Positions 1-7,340 of a stretch of 19,711 nucleotides of DNA are shown piece by piece. The notes beneath the pieces are model-generated. The model searched no databases. It was not told the origin of the DNA and saw only the letters and a list, made by a program, of their open reading frames with translations. The position numbers and the translations under genes are program-made. How positions within the stretch are numbered: the stretch's first letter is position 1; each line of letters opens with the position of its first letter. The DNA is taken from the NCBI GenBank assembly GCA_903927685.1, contig CAIYOB010001215.1, forward strand, positions 1-19,711. Reading direction: 5' to 3'. The stretch is from an uncultured Planctomycetaceae bacterium. GTDB lineage: Bacteria > Planctomycetota > Planctomycetia > Pirellulales > Pirellulaceae.

Positions 1-428
1 CGGGTGCCTGGGGTCGAGCCGCGAGGTACGAGCGGCGAGCCCCCAGCGGTTGCCGCGGGGAGCGTTCGCCCCCGGACTTCGAAGCTGCGAGTTCCGCAGT
101 CAGCGCGGGTTTGGCCGGAGGCCTGCTACCGTCGCCTGGTCCAACGCCCCAAAGCCACGGTGTCGTCCGGCCATTTTGGCCGAAGGCCGTATTCACACAG
201 TCCCATCGACGGCGGTGCGTCCCTTCGAAGCCCCCCGGGCACACAACACCCCCGGCACAATCGTTTCAAATCCCCCAGGCGTCACCTGCGGCAGCTCGGG
301 CGGGGTCATCCGGCACTTCCGACGATGTCGGATAATGGGACTAAGCCGGCAAACACGAATTATTCTCCCGTGCGCTTTAATCGGCGCGGTCGTGCGCCGC
401 ATGAAGTCGTAGCAGAAGGGAGACGCCC
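1..428. other. Non-coding 5' region upstream of the LEPR/dockerin gene
   Basis: I find no convincing gene here. The open frames (for example 4-480 and 50-412 on plus) have Arg/Pro-rich, low-complexity translations typical of unselected GC-rich DNA. The stretch holds an imperfect palindrome at 8-46 and a GGCC-rich patch near 170-195. A good Shine-Dalgarno (AAGGGAG, about 416-422) precedes the ATG at 429. A GATAAT hexamer at 331-336 could be a -10 box, but no matching -35 lies at the right distance, so I do not call a promoter. Confidence 0.6.
8..46. repeat. Imperfect GC-rich palindrome (intergenic hairpin)
   Basis: CTGGGG at 8-13 pairs with CCCCAG at 41-46, and GCCGC at 18-22 pairs with GCGGC at 32-36. 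An internal loop (14-17 against 37-40) and an apical loop (23-31) separate the stems. No T-run follows on either strand, so it is not a standard intrinsic terminator. It resembles the GC-rich hairpin elements seen at other intergenic sites in this window. Confidence 0.5.
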
Positions 429-2165
429 ATGCGTCAGCGCTGGCCCGCATCGCGACGGAAGAAGGACTATCGAGCCTTGACGCTGGAGGGCCTCGAACCG
501 CGCACGGTGCTCAGCAGTGGCCTGGCAGCCGCTTGGGACAGTTCCAGCCCCTGGCAGAACCCCGTCTCGCCAGCCGACTTGAACGCCGATGGCGCGGTCT
601 CCCCGCTGGACGCCCTGCTGGCGATCAACGCCCTGAACAGCGGCTTGACCGGATCGCTGGCCAACCAGCTCGCGCCCCCGGCGCTCCACGGCCTGGTCCC
701 CGGCGCCTCGCGCTGCTTCCTGGATGCCGACGGAGATGCCCAACTGACACCGGGGGACCCACTCCGAGTCATCAACACATTCCATCGCAGCCTGGAGGAT
801 CGAGCTGACGCCGGACTGCCGTCGCGCGAAGTGCCGGTCGGCGACGATCAGCCGAACCAGCGTGGCGACGATGTGGCGACGCTCAGCCTGCAGCAAGGGC
901 TGGCGCGCGCTTATGCCGAGCTGGCCCCCGAGGGGGACGTCGATGTGTTCCGGGTGGTACCCGACCAGCCGCAGTTGCACGCGGCCGTGTTTCCCCTGTC
1001 CGCGGCAGCGCTAAAGGTGAGCATCGTCGACGCCGACGGCAACGAACTGGGCGCCTCACGGACCCTGGCGGTTCCCTTGGCTTCGGCGGCGGTCCGCGAT
1101 GCGGAGGTCACGCCGGGAGCCACCTATTTCATCATCGTCTCCGGCGATCCCGGGGTCACAGGGCAGTACGCCCTGCAGGTCATCAACGGCACCGGCCAAG
1201 ACGGCAGCCGGCCCGGTACGCCGGAACCTCCCGTCCCGGCGGTAGCAACGCAGTTCGCGTTGCGGCTGCCGCCCAACGTGCCGGCGGGAGTCGCCGTTGC
1301 GGTGCACGCGGTGGCCTTGGACGCCTGGAACCAGCCGGTGCCCGACTATGCGGGCACGGGCTACGTGACCAGTTCGGATCCCCGGGCCGTGCTTCCGGCC
1401 CAGGTGACCTTCGAGCAGGGGCATGCGTTTTTCGAAGTCACGTGGTCGGCCCCGGGAATGCAGACCTTGACGGTGGGTGTTGCCGGGGCCCCGTCGCTCA
1501 TCGGCACCACCACGACCGAGGTATCCGTCGCGGCCTTGGCCACCCAGTTCGCGGTCGGTCTGCCGCCGACCGCACCGGCGGGGACCCCGGTGGCGGTCCA
1601 GGTCTTGGCCCTGGACGCCCGAAACCAGCCCGTGCCGGGGTATTCGGGCACGCTGCGCGTCACCAGTTCGGATCCGAAGGCGGTGTTTCCGGCCGAAGTG
1701 ACGTTCCGGGATGGACATGCCGTGTTGCAGGTCACCTTTGCCACCCCGGGCGAGCAGACGCTGACACTGACCGATCGGAGCGGCGCGGCGCTGGCCGCAA
1801 CCGCCACGACCAAGGTGGCCGCGCCCGCGGTGGCGACGCAGTTCGCCGTGCGACTGCCGCCACACGTAGCGGCCGGGACGACCGTTCCCGTCCAGATCGT
1901 GGCCCTGAACGCCCGCAGCCAGCCGGTCTCGGCGTACACCGGCACCGTGCGGGTCACCAGTTCGGATCCGAGGGCCCTACTGCCGGCCGAGGTCACGTTC
2001 CAAGACGGGCAGGCCACGGTGAACGTCACGTTTGTCAGCGCCGGCCCGCACACGCTGACGATCGCAGATCGCCTCGATCTTGCCCTGTTCGCCATCGCCA
2101 AGGCCGTCGTGGTGGGGCAGCCCCTGCGCCCGTCGCTGTCAATTTGGCCTCAGACTGGACTGTGA
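429..2165 (+). CDS. LEPR-motif surface/extracellular protein with dockerin-like repeats, PPC-like domain and three tandem 98-aa repeats
   Basis: This 578-residue protein begins with a basic N-terminus followed by LEGLEPRTVLSS (residues 19-30), the LEPR-type signature at the N-terminus of many large planctomycete extracellular proteins. Two dockerin-like calcium-loop segments follow: DLNADGAVSPLDALLAIN (about 50-67) and LDADGDAQLTPGD (about 98-110). Residues about 150-252 look like a pre-peptidase C-terminal (PPC) beta-sandwich (GDVDVFRV, then PGATYFIIVSGDPG). Residues 273-566 are three Ig/filamin-like repeats of exactly 98 residues. The start is supported by AAGGGAG about six bases before the ATG. 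Length is small for this class, and the 12-residue tail after the last repeat has weaker third-position GC. The same frame stays open for 34 codons past the stop, so the end may be truncated or altered. Likely role is exported adhesion or scaffolding; that is inference. Confidence 0.8.
   Translation: MRQRWPASRRKKDYRALTLEGLEPRTVLSSGLAAAWDSSSPWQNPVSPADLNADGAVSPLDALLAINALNSGLTGSLANQLAPPALHGLVPGASRCFLDADGDAQLTPGDPLRVINTFHRSLEDRADAGLPSREVPVGDDQPNQRGDDVATLSLQQGLARAYAELAPEGDVDVFRVVPDQPQLHAAVFPLSAAALKVSIVDADGNELGASRTLAVPLASAAVRDAEVTPGATYFIIVSGDPGVTGQYALQVINGTGQDGSRPGTPEPPVPAVATQFALRLPPNVPAGVAVAVHAVALDAWNQPVPDYAGTGYVTSSDPRAVLPAQVTFEQGHAFFEVTWSAPGMQTLTVGVAGAPSLIGTTTTEVSVAALATQFAVGLPPTAPAGTPVAVQVLALDARNQPVPGYSGTLRVTSSDPKAVFPAEVTFRDGHAVLQVTFATPGEQTLTLTDRSGAALAATATTKVAAPAVATQFAVRLPPHVAAGTTVPVQIVALNARSQPVSAYTGTVRVTSSDPRALLPAEVTFQDGQATVNVTFVSAGPHTLTIADRLDLALFAIAKAVVVGQPLRPSLSIWPQTGL
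1245..2126 (+). repeat. Three in-frame 294-bp tandem repeats (98 aa each)
   Basis: Repeat units start at 1245, 1539 and 1833, each opening with codons for ATQFA. The 14-base string ACCAGTTCGGATCC occurs at 1368, 1662 and 1956, an exact 294-bp period. Each unit carries a QPV, then Y.GT, TSSDP, LPA.VTF and TLT pattern, consistent with a beta-sandwich module. Sequence differs between units outside these anchors, so they are diverged duplicates. Confidence 0.9.
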
Positions 2166-2355
2166 TGGTTCGGCCGTGTAGGTGGTTACAGCCGCCCCAG
2201 GCCGCTCACTTGGCGCCCGGTGTACCAGGCCAACCAGCCGTATCGCAAGCCGATCGCCGAATCGCCGTGAGGAATGTGTCCGCCGCCGATTTCGGATTGC
2301 CAGCGGCGTGTCCTCGGGTTGCAGGTTGGCGATGATTCGCCACCCGACGCCGTGC
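2166..2355. other. Intergenic stretch with coding-like signal on both strands
   Basis: The frame of the preceding gene continues without stop from 2166 to a TGA at 2268-2270, with high third-position GC. On the minus strand a frame ending at a TAA (2186-2188) reads HGDSAIGLRYGWLAWYTG near its end and also has protein-like composition, but no start is evident. A weak hairpin (TGGCGA 2327-2332, TCGCCA 2337-2342) lies 14 bases past the HU stop without a T-run. I cannot assign a gene; gene remnants are possible. Confidence 0.3.
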
Positions 2356-2679
2356 CTACACCAGTTCCTTCAGCCCCTTTAAGGCGACGACCTTGACGGC
2401 GTTCGTGGCGGGCTTCGCCTTGATGATCATCTCCTCTTTCGTGAACGGGTTGATCCCCTTGTGTTCCTCGGTCGCGGGCTTGCGGACGACCTTGATTTGC
2501 AGCAGGCCGGGGATGGCGAAACTGCCCGGACCATCAATACCCAAGTTCTTGCCGATCAGCTTGGCAAGTTCATCGAATAAACTCCCGACCTGCTCCTTCG
2601 TGAGACCCGTCGTCTCGCTCAGGGCGGCATAGACTTCCGTCTTCGTCATCGCCTTCTTTGCGGTTTGCTTCTCGTCCAT
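2356..2679 (-). CDS. HU/IHF-family nucleoid DNA-binding protein
   Basis: A 107-residue histone-like protein of the HU/IHF fold, predicted to act as a dimer that bends DNA and shapes the nucleoid. After a ten-residue Lys-containing N-terminal extension, MTKTEVYAALSETTGLTK (from residue 11) matches the helical start of HU. GPGSFAIPGLLQIKVVRKPA and the INPFTKEE segment correspond to the beta-saddle and DNA-binding arm, with NPFT where classical HU has NPRT. An AAGGA Shine-Dalgarno (about 2687-2691) sits eight bases before this ATG, so I prefer it to the longer frame starting at 2817. The Met at residue 11 is an alternative. The gene is monocistronic and diverges from the LpoB-like gene. Its leader holds a strong hairpin and a palindrome. 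Confidence 0.93.
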   Translation of the reverse strand: MDEKQTAKKAMTKTEVYAALSETTGLTKEQVGSLFDELAKLIGKNLGIDGPGSFAIPGLLQIKVVRKPATEEHKGINPFTKEEMIIKAKPATNAVKVVALKGLKELV

Positions 2680-2704
2680 TGCTGGGTCCTTAGAATGAAA
2701 ATCA

Positions 2705-2733
2705 CCCCGCCGATGTGCGGGACATCGGCGGGG
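2705..2733 (-). promoter_or_regulatory. Perfect 12-bp hairpin in the HU 5' leader
   Basis: CCCCGCCGATGT (2705-2716) is exactly complementary to ACATCGGCGGGG (2722-2733) around a five-base loop. On the HU strand it lies 25 bases before the start codon and is followed by TGATTTTC, a short U-containing tract. It could be an attenuator-like or translational control element, an mRNA-stabilising stem, or a DNA operator. The structure is seen directly; its role is inference. Confidence 0.7.
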
Positions 2734-2786
2734 CAGAGTCTTGGGCAACGCACGTCCTGTGAACTGCACCAATGGCATCGCGGCGG

Positions 2787-2802
2787 GCAGCATCCATGCT
2801 GC
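2787..2802. promoter_or_regulatory. Palindrome (candidate operator) just downstream of the HU promoter
   Basis: GCAGCAT (2787-2793) and ATGCTGC (2796-2802) form a perfect inverted repeat around CC. It falls a few bases inside the predicted HU transcript start, a usual place for an operator, or a small stem at the 5' end of the mRNA. No regulator is identified. Confidence 0.4.
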
Positions 2803-2812
2803 AGGGGCGAGA

Positions 2813-2840
2813 ATCATACTACGAATCGACGCGGCGACAA
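2813..2840 (-). promoter_or_regulatory. Candidate sigma70-type promoter for the HU gene
   Basis: Read on the minus strand, TTGTCG (2840-2835), a 16-base spacer and TATGAT (2818-2813) resemble -35 and -10 boxes. The -10 matches TATAAT at five of six positions. It would start the HU mRNA near 2806, giving a leader of about 125 bases that contains the palindrome and the 12-bp hairpin. Confidence 0.45.
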
Positions 2841-3107
2841 AGACAAGATTTTCGCTGGCAGTGCTAGCGGTGCGGGCTTACCGTCGGCAAGCCCGCGTTC
2901 TGAAGGCCGCAGGATTCCCAGATTCTCCGCTTGCCCTTTTCTCGGTTCTGCCAATCGGCACAACAGCCGGCCCCGCTAACCCGCATTTCCGTTCCAGTTT
3001 GAGATTGCCGCCAGCCGACGTTAAGACTACAAGTCGGGGTGTTTGCGTGGCGCTGCGCGCAGGTCTGTTGTCTTCTCCGCCAGGGACTGGCGTTTGGAGG
3101 TGTCGTC
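2841..3107. other. Divergent intergenic region between HU and the LpoB-like gene
   Basis: Together with the HU leader this gives a gene-free stretch of about 430 bases. It contains a hairpin (GCGGGCTT 2872-2879 with AAGCCCGC 2889-2896, nine-base loop) that has no T-run, and a promoter-like pair for the rightward gene at 2999-3027. Frames through it look unselected. Confidence 0.55.
2999..3027 (+). promoter_or_regulatory. Candidate promoter for the LpoB-like/COG3014-like gene pair
   Basis: TTGAGA (2999-3004; five of six to TTGACA), a 17-base spacer and TAAGAC (3022-3027; weak -10) lie about 80 bases before the LpoB-like start. The -35 is good and the -10 poor, so this is tentative. Confidence 0.3.
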
Positions 3108-3800
3108 ATGGATCGACGGACGTTCTTGAGCCGCTGCTGGGCGGTGGGGGCTGGTGCCGCGGGGACGCTGATGTTTGCCGGCTGCCGGGGACACCAGTAT
3201 GCTCACGTGCTGAGCCCGGAACAAAACGACATGGTGGGCAGCCACGAGGCTGGCGCCGAGACGTTCAATCCGCTGATCGATACGGCGGTGGCTCAGTTGC
3301 TGGGACGCCAGGCGACCGGCTTCCAGTCAGCCTCGTTCAACCCGGACCAGCCAACGCCGGCCGGACCGCCGGCCATCTGCTTTGTGGGTGTGGAGAACAA
3401 GAGCGCCGAAGAGATCGGCGACTTCAAGGACCAGATCTACCAGCAGATCGACACGCGGATTGTGCAGTCGGGATCGTTCCGGGCGATCAGCAAGCGGTTT
3501 GTCGACGCCGGCTTGTCTCAAACCCGCCTGCGGCCCGACTCGCTGTTCGTCCCCGCGAACATGCGGGCGTTCGCCGAGAGCCTGGAACAGATGGGCCAGC
3601 CGTTCGACTACCTGTTGTACGCTACCATCACCTCGGGGACGACCCAGAACAACGGCAGCTATCAGCGCGACTATCTGCTGACGTTGGAAGTCGTCAACGT
3701 CCAGAACGGGGCGTACGACAAAGAGTCGGCGATGATCCGCAAGGGCTACCACAAGTCGAAGCTGGGCGAGATCAAGAACTACAACCCGTTCAAGAGTTGA
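3108..3800 (+). CDS. LpoB-like penicillin-binding protein activator lipoprotein
   Basis: A 230-residue predicted lipoprotein. The N-terminus MDRRTFLSRC has a twin-arginine-like pair, then a Gly/Ala-rich hydrophobic stretch and a lipobox LMFAGC with Cys26 as the lipidation site. The mature region resembles the LpoB family (COG3417): QIYQQIDTRIVQSGSFRAIS, then a Gln-rich DYLLYATITSG strand and YLLTLEVVNVQNG. In Escherichia coli LpoB is an outer-membrane lipoprotein that activates the peptidoglycan synthase PBP1B. TTGGAGG (3094-3100) lies seven bases before this ATG, so the in-frame upstream start at 3039 is rejected. The next gene, 63 bases downstream, is another lipoprotein of a family often found beside LpoB-like genes. 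No penicillin-binding protein is in the window, so activation of one is inference. Confidence 0.75.
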   Translation: MDRRTFLSRCWAVGAGAAGTLMFAGCRGHQYAHVLSPEQNDMVGSHEAGAETFNPLIDTAVAQLLGRQATGFQSASFNPDQPTPAGPPAICFVGVENKSAEEIGDFKDQIYQQIDTRIVQSGSFRAISKRFVDAGLSQTRLRPDSLFVPANMRAFAESLEQMGQPFDYLLYATITSGTTQNNGSYQRDYLLTLEVVNVQNGAYDKESAMIRKGYHKSKLGEIKNYNPFKS

Positions 3801-3863
3801 CGCCGCCGTCCGCCGAAACCGTCGCGAACCCCGGGAGTGCGGTGAGTCAACACCGCGTGGGAA

Positions 3864-5186
3864 TTGAGCCGCTGTGCCTGCACCTGGATCCTGCTGCTGA
3901 CCGCCGTCGCGGGCTGTGCGACGCATACCGACCGAGTGCGGCCGGCCCGTGATTTGTACTTTCGCGGCCAGGCCGAGCAGGCGGCGGTGGAGTTGGAAAG
4001 GCTGCTGCCTCGCGCGGGCAAAGAAAGCGACGTCGCCGAACTCGATCTGGCGATGGCGCGACTGTTCTCCGGTCGCCCGGCAGAAGCCGAGCAGACCCTG
4101 CGCCAAGTCCGCGACCGGTTCGACTACCTGGAGCAGAAGGACATTTCGGAAACCGTCCTATCCTACGTAACCGACGACAATCAAAGGGCTTACGCCGGCG
4201 AGGACTACGAAAAAATCCTGCTTCGAGTGACTTTGGCCCTGGCGAACCTGATGGGTGACGGCGGCGATGCCGAGGCGTACAGCCTGCAGGTGAACGCCAA
4301 GCAACAGCAGATCATCGAGGCGGGGGCGGACCTGGACGAACAGAACCCCAAAGGCAACTATCCCCGCGTGGCGGTGGGCGCCTATTTGCACGGGGTGCTG
4401 CGCGAGGCCACGCACGGGAACTACGACGACGCCGAACGCGCGTTCGCCACCGTCGTCTCGTGGCAACCCGACTTTCCGGCGGGCGGTTTCGATCTACAAC
4501 GCGTCCGGCAAGGGGCTCACTCGGCGCCCGGCAACGGCGTCCTGTACGTGTTTGCCTTCGTCGGGCGAGGTCCGTACAAGCGCGAGGTCAGCGAGATCCC
4601 GACCAGCCAGGCAATGTTGATCGCCGACCGGATCATCAGCGCCGTCGGCAAACACTCGATCCCGCCGACACTGGCTCCGATCAAGGTCCCCCAGCTGGTC
4701 ACTTCCGAGAACCGCCTGGATCGCTTGCTGGTCGAAGTGGACGGCGAGCCGGTCGGCGCGACGGCGACCGTCACGGACGTCGGGCAGCTGGCGGTGCAGC
4801 AGTACCAGGCCATTTACCCGCACATCCTGGGCAGGGCCGTGGCCCGGCGGGCGGTCAAGAAGGCGGCTGTGTACGCGGTCAAAGAGCAGGTGGACGGCTT
4901 GAACGTCTGGGCCAGCCTGGCGATGGACGCCGCGGGCGTGGTGTGGGAGGCCACGGAGTCTGCCGACACACGCTGCTGGGCCCTGTTGCCGGACAAGATC
5001 CAGGTGCTACGGGTGGAATTGCCGGCGGGCCGGCATTGCGTCGCCTTGCGGCCCGCGCAGGGTCAAATCCCGGTGGGCGGCCAGACGCAAGTCACCGTCC
5101 CCGTGGAAGATGGGCGGAACTGCTATGCCCTGGCCTGCTGCCCGGACACCCACTTTGCTGGCCAAATCCTGGTTTCGGGACGTTGA
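3864..5186 (+). CDS. COG3014-like lipoprotein (uncharacterised, TPR-like N-terminal half)
   Basis: A 440-residue predicted lipoprotein. The signal peptide is TWILLLTAVAGCATHTD, with lipobox AVAGC and lipidated Cys18. Residues about 30-215 are alpha-helical with TPR-like character (LYFRGQAEQAAVELERLL; NYDDAERAFATVVSWQPD). The C-terminal half has the features I associate with COG3014: a VLYVFAFVGRGPYK strand, a region with paired APIKVP, and an IYPHILGRAVARRAVKKAA helix, then a beta-rich end (LRVELPAGRHCVALRP). The start is TTG; it is the only start in frame after a TGA at 3843-3845 that keeps the signal peptide. The nearest purine-rich sequence (GGGA) is unusually close. COG3014, LpoB and related lipoproteins often co-occur, which suggests a shared envelope function; the biochemical role is unknown. 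Confidence 0.7.
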   Translation: MSRCACTWILLLTAVAGCATHTDRVRPARDLYFRGQAEQAAVELERLLPRAGKESDVAELDLAMARLFSGRPAEAEQTLRQVRDRFDYLEQKDISETVLSYVTDDNQRAYAGEDYEKILLRVTLALANLMGDGGDAEAYSLQVNAKQQQIIEAGADLDEQNPKGNYPRVAVGAYLHGVLREATHGNYDDAERAFATVVSWQPDFPAGGFDLQRVRQGAHSAPGNGVLYVFAFVGRGPYKREVSEIPTSQAMLIADRIISAVGKHSIPPTLAPIKVPQLVTSENRLDRLLVEVDGEPVGATATVTDVGQLAVQQYQAIYPHILGRAVARRAVKKAAVYAVKEQVDGLNVWASLAMDAAGVVWEATESADTRCWALLPDKIQVLRVELPAGRHCVALRPAQGQIPVGGQTQVTVPVEDGRNCYALACCPDTHFAGQILVSGR

Positions 5187-5221
5187 GACTGGGAAAAACT
5201 GTGGATCTGGGAGGGCAATGG

Positions 5222-5250
5222 TTGCTCTAAGTTGCTAGATCTGTTAAATT
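5222..5250 (+). promoter_or_regulatory. Candidate promoter for the ribosomal protein S1 gene
   Basis: TTGCTC (5222-5227), a 17-base spacer and TAAATT (5245-5250) fall in a locally AT-rich patch in otherwise GC-rich sequence. The -35 is weak (three of six) and the -10 is four of six. It would give a leader of about 170 bases before the S1 start codon. Confidence 0.4.
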
Positions 5251-5426
5251 TGCGTGCTTCGCTCTGTCCGCTCGTGACTGGCTGCCGTGGTGGCGGCCCG
5301 AGGGGGCCGAGGCTCACTTCTTTTTTGTTCACCGCCTTCGCGGAAGGCACGTGCTGGTCGGTATCGCGGACGACTCCGAGCGTCAGGCTCGCCGATTCCG
5401 CGGGACGCAGGCGTTTTGAGTGTTTT
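5251..5426 (+). promoter_or_regulatory. Structured 5' leader of the S1 gene
   Basis: The leader contains at least two perfect small hairpins: GCCTTC/GAAGGC (5334-5348, loop GCG) and CGAGC/GCTCG (5377-5391, loop GTCAG). No canonical Shine-Dalgarno lies at the normal distance before the ATG at 5427; only TTTTGAG is present. In E. coli, rpsA mRNA also lacks a good Shine-Dalgarno, folds into hairpins and is autoregulated by S1. A similar mechanism here is inference. Confidence 0.45.
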
Positions 5427-7235
5427 ATGGTTAACCGAAATCTAATTCGAAATCTGGAGAGCGACCACCAAATCGAGAATCTGTTCCACAACGCCGTGGC
5501 AGATATCGACGACCCCACGGCGATGATCGACTTGATCGACACGGACCGCGGGTTCGAGATCAACAAGATCATCGAAGGCCGCGTGATCCGCGTCGACGAA
5601 GAGTCGGTGCTGATCGACGTCGGTTTCAAGAGCGAGGGGACGATCCCGCGGCACGAATGGGACGAGAACGAAGAGCCGCCCGCGGTGGGCGATATCGTCA
5701 AGGTGCTGGTCGAGGAGGTCGAGGAAGAGTTCCCGAACATCGAAGACCCGTTCAGCATGGTCAGCCTCAGCCGCCGCAAGGCCCAGAAGCTGATCGAGTG
5801 GGACAACGTGATGAACTCCGTCAAGGAGGGTCAGGTCGTCACGGGAACGGTCACCCGCAAGATCAAGGGCGGGCTGCTGGTCGACATCGGCGTCAATGTG
5901 TTCTTGCCGGCCAGCCAGGTCGATATCCGCCGTCCGTCGGACATCGGCGACTACATCGGCCGCGCCGTGCAGTGCGAGGTGTTGAAGATCGACGAAGCGC
6001 GGCGGAACATCGTCGTCAGCCGTCGCTCGCTGATCGAAAAGCAGCGCAAGGAGGACCGCGAACGGTTGCTGGAAGAGTTGGCCGAGGGCCAGGTCCGCAA
6101 GGGCGTGGTCAAGAACATCGCCGAATTCTGCGCGTTCGTCGACCTGGGCGGCATCGACGGCTTGCTGCACATCACCGACATGAGTTGGGAGCGCATCGGG
6201 CATCCGTCCGAGATGGTCGGCCTGGATCAGGAAATCGAAGTCGTGATCCTGCACATCGACCGCGAGAAGCAGAAGATCGCCCTGGGATTGAAGCAGAAGC
6301 AGGCCAATCCGTGGGACACCGTGGTCGAAAAGTACCCCGTCAACACGACGCACCGCGGCAGCGTGGTGAACGTGATGAGCTATGGGGCGTTCGTCAAGCT
6401 GGAGCCGGGCATCGAGGGGCTGGTGCACATCAGCGAGATGTCCTGGACCAAGCGGATCAATCATCCCAACGAGCTGGTCAACATCGGCGACGAGATCGAC
6501 GTGGTCATCCTGGGCGTCGACCGCCACGGCCAGCAGCTGTCGTTGGGCATGAAGCAGACTCAGGAAAACCCGTGGGACCGCGTCCGCGAGCGGTATCCGG
6601 AAGGCGGCGTCGTGACCGGCCGCGTGCGGAACCTGACCAACTATGGCGCCTTCGTCGAACTGGAAGAAGGCATCGACGGTCTGCTGCACGTCTCGGACAT
6701 GTCCTGGACGCGGAAGATCAGCCATCCCAACGAACTGCTCGAAAAGGGCCAGCAGGTCACGTGCCGCGTGCTGTCCGTGGACCGCGATCGGCGGCGGATC
6801 GCGCTGGGGCTGAAGCAGTTGGACGAGGATCCGTGGGATCACGATATTCCCAACAAGTACCAGCCGGGCCAGGTCGTCAGCGGCAAGGTGACGAAGATCA
6901 CGAACTTTGGCGTGTTCGTCGGCCTGGAAGACGGTCTGGAGGGCTTGTTGCACATCTCCGAGTTGGCGGACCACAAGGTCGAGAACCCGGACGAAGTGGT
7001 CAAGGTCGGCCAGGAGATCGAGGTCAAGATCCTGCGGGTCGATACGGAAGAACGCAAGATCGGCCTGTCGCGCAAACGCGTCGAATGGGCGGAGGAAGAG
7101 GAGCATGTCGACAAGCCTCGCGAGCGGGAGCATCGCGCTGCGTTGAAGGGTGGGCTGGGTGAAGCCGGTCCGCTGTTCCAGACGCGGCATGTCCGCAGCG
7201 AGCCGAACGCCGGTTCCGAGCCCGCGGCGGAATAG
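5427..7235 (+). CDS. rpsA: 30S ribosomal protein S1 (six S1 domains)
   Basis: A 602-residue protein made of six S1 (OB-fold) RNA-binding domains, beginning at about residues 47, 134, 221, 308, 393 and 480. Domains 3-6 carry the hallmark pattern of an aromatic/Phe-Val strand followed by GLLHIS or GLVHIS and a MSW segment. S1 binds mRNA on the small ribosomal subunit and helps initiation on structured or weak Shine-Dalgarno messages. Six domains match the proteobacterial S1 architecture; the E. coli protein is 557 residues. The C-terminal tail (about 549-602) is charged and not an S1 domain. I chose the ATG at 5427 because MVNRNLIRNLE begins the conserved N-terminal region; the in-frame extension back to 5232 has no protein-like character. 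A strong terminator lies 37 bases downstream. Confidence 0.93.
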   Translation: MVNRNLIRNLESDHQIENLFHNAVADIDDPTAMIDLIDTDRGFEINKIIEGRVIRVDEESVLIDVGFKSEGTIPRHEWDENEEPPAVGDIVKVLVEEVEEEFPNIEDPFSMVSLSRRKAQKLIEWDNVMNSVKEGQVVTGTVTRKIKGGLLVDIGVNVFLPASQVDIRRPSDIGDYIGRAVQCEVLKIDEARRNIVVSRRSLIEKQRKEDRERLLEELAEGQVRKGVVKNIAEFCAFVDLGGIDGLLHITDMSWERIGHPSEMVGLDQEIEVVILHIDREKQKIALGLKQKQANPWDTVVEKYPVNTTHRGSVVNVMSYGAFVKLEPGIEGLVHISEMSWTKRINHPNELVNIGDEIDVVILGVDRHGQQLSLGMKQTQENPWDRVRERYPEGGVVTGRVRNLTNYGAFVELEEGIDGLLHVSDMSWTRKISHPNELLEKGQQVTCRVLSVDRDRRRIALGLKQLDEDPWDHDIPNKYQPGQVVSGKVTKITNFGVFVGLEDGLEGLLHISELADHKVENPDEVVKVGQEIEVKILRVDTEERKIGLSRKRVEWAEEEEHVDKPREREHRAALKGGLGEAGPLFQTRHVRSEPNAGSEPAAE

Positions 7236-7272
7236 GCTGCTCGACAGCAGAGTTTTCGATCCCTGCAATGTC

Positions 7273-7309
7273 ACACCCCGGCTGCTCCGGCAGCCGGGGT
7301 GTTTTTGTT
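7273..7309 (+). terminator. Strong rho-independent terminator after rpsA
   Basis: ACACCCCGGCTGC (7273-7285) pairs perfectly with GCAGCCGGGGTGT (7290-7302) around the tetraloop TCCG, followed by a TTTT-G-TT run. A weaker stem (CTGCT/AGCAG, 7237-7250) with TTTT shortly after lies right behind the S1 stop codon, so termination may be two-step. Confidence 0.93.
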
Positions 7310-7340
7310 GCCGGGCCCAGGCATGCCCGGCCCAGTCAGC

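Noticed and set aside
4..480. 158-codon plus frame at the left edge
   Set aside because: Arg/Pro-rich translation, overlaps the palindrome and the start of the LEPR gene, no ribosome-binding site.
7311..7330. CCGGGC/GCCCGG hairpin after the rpsA terminator
   Set aside because: Only 6 bp with no T-run; likely incidental next to the strong terminator.
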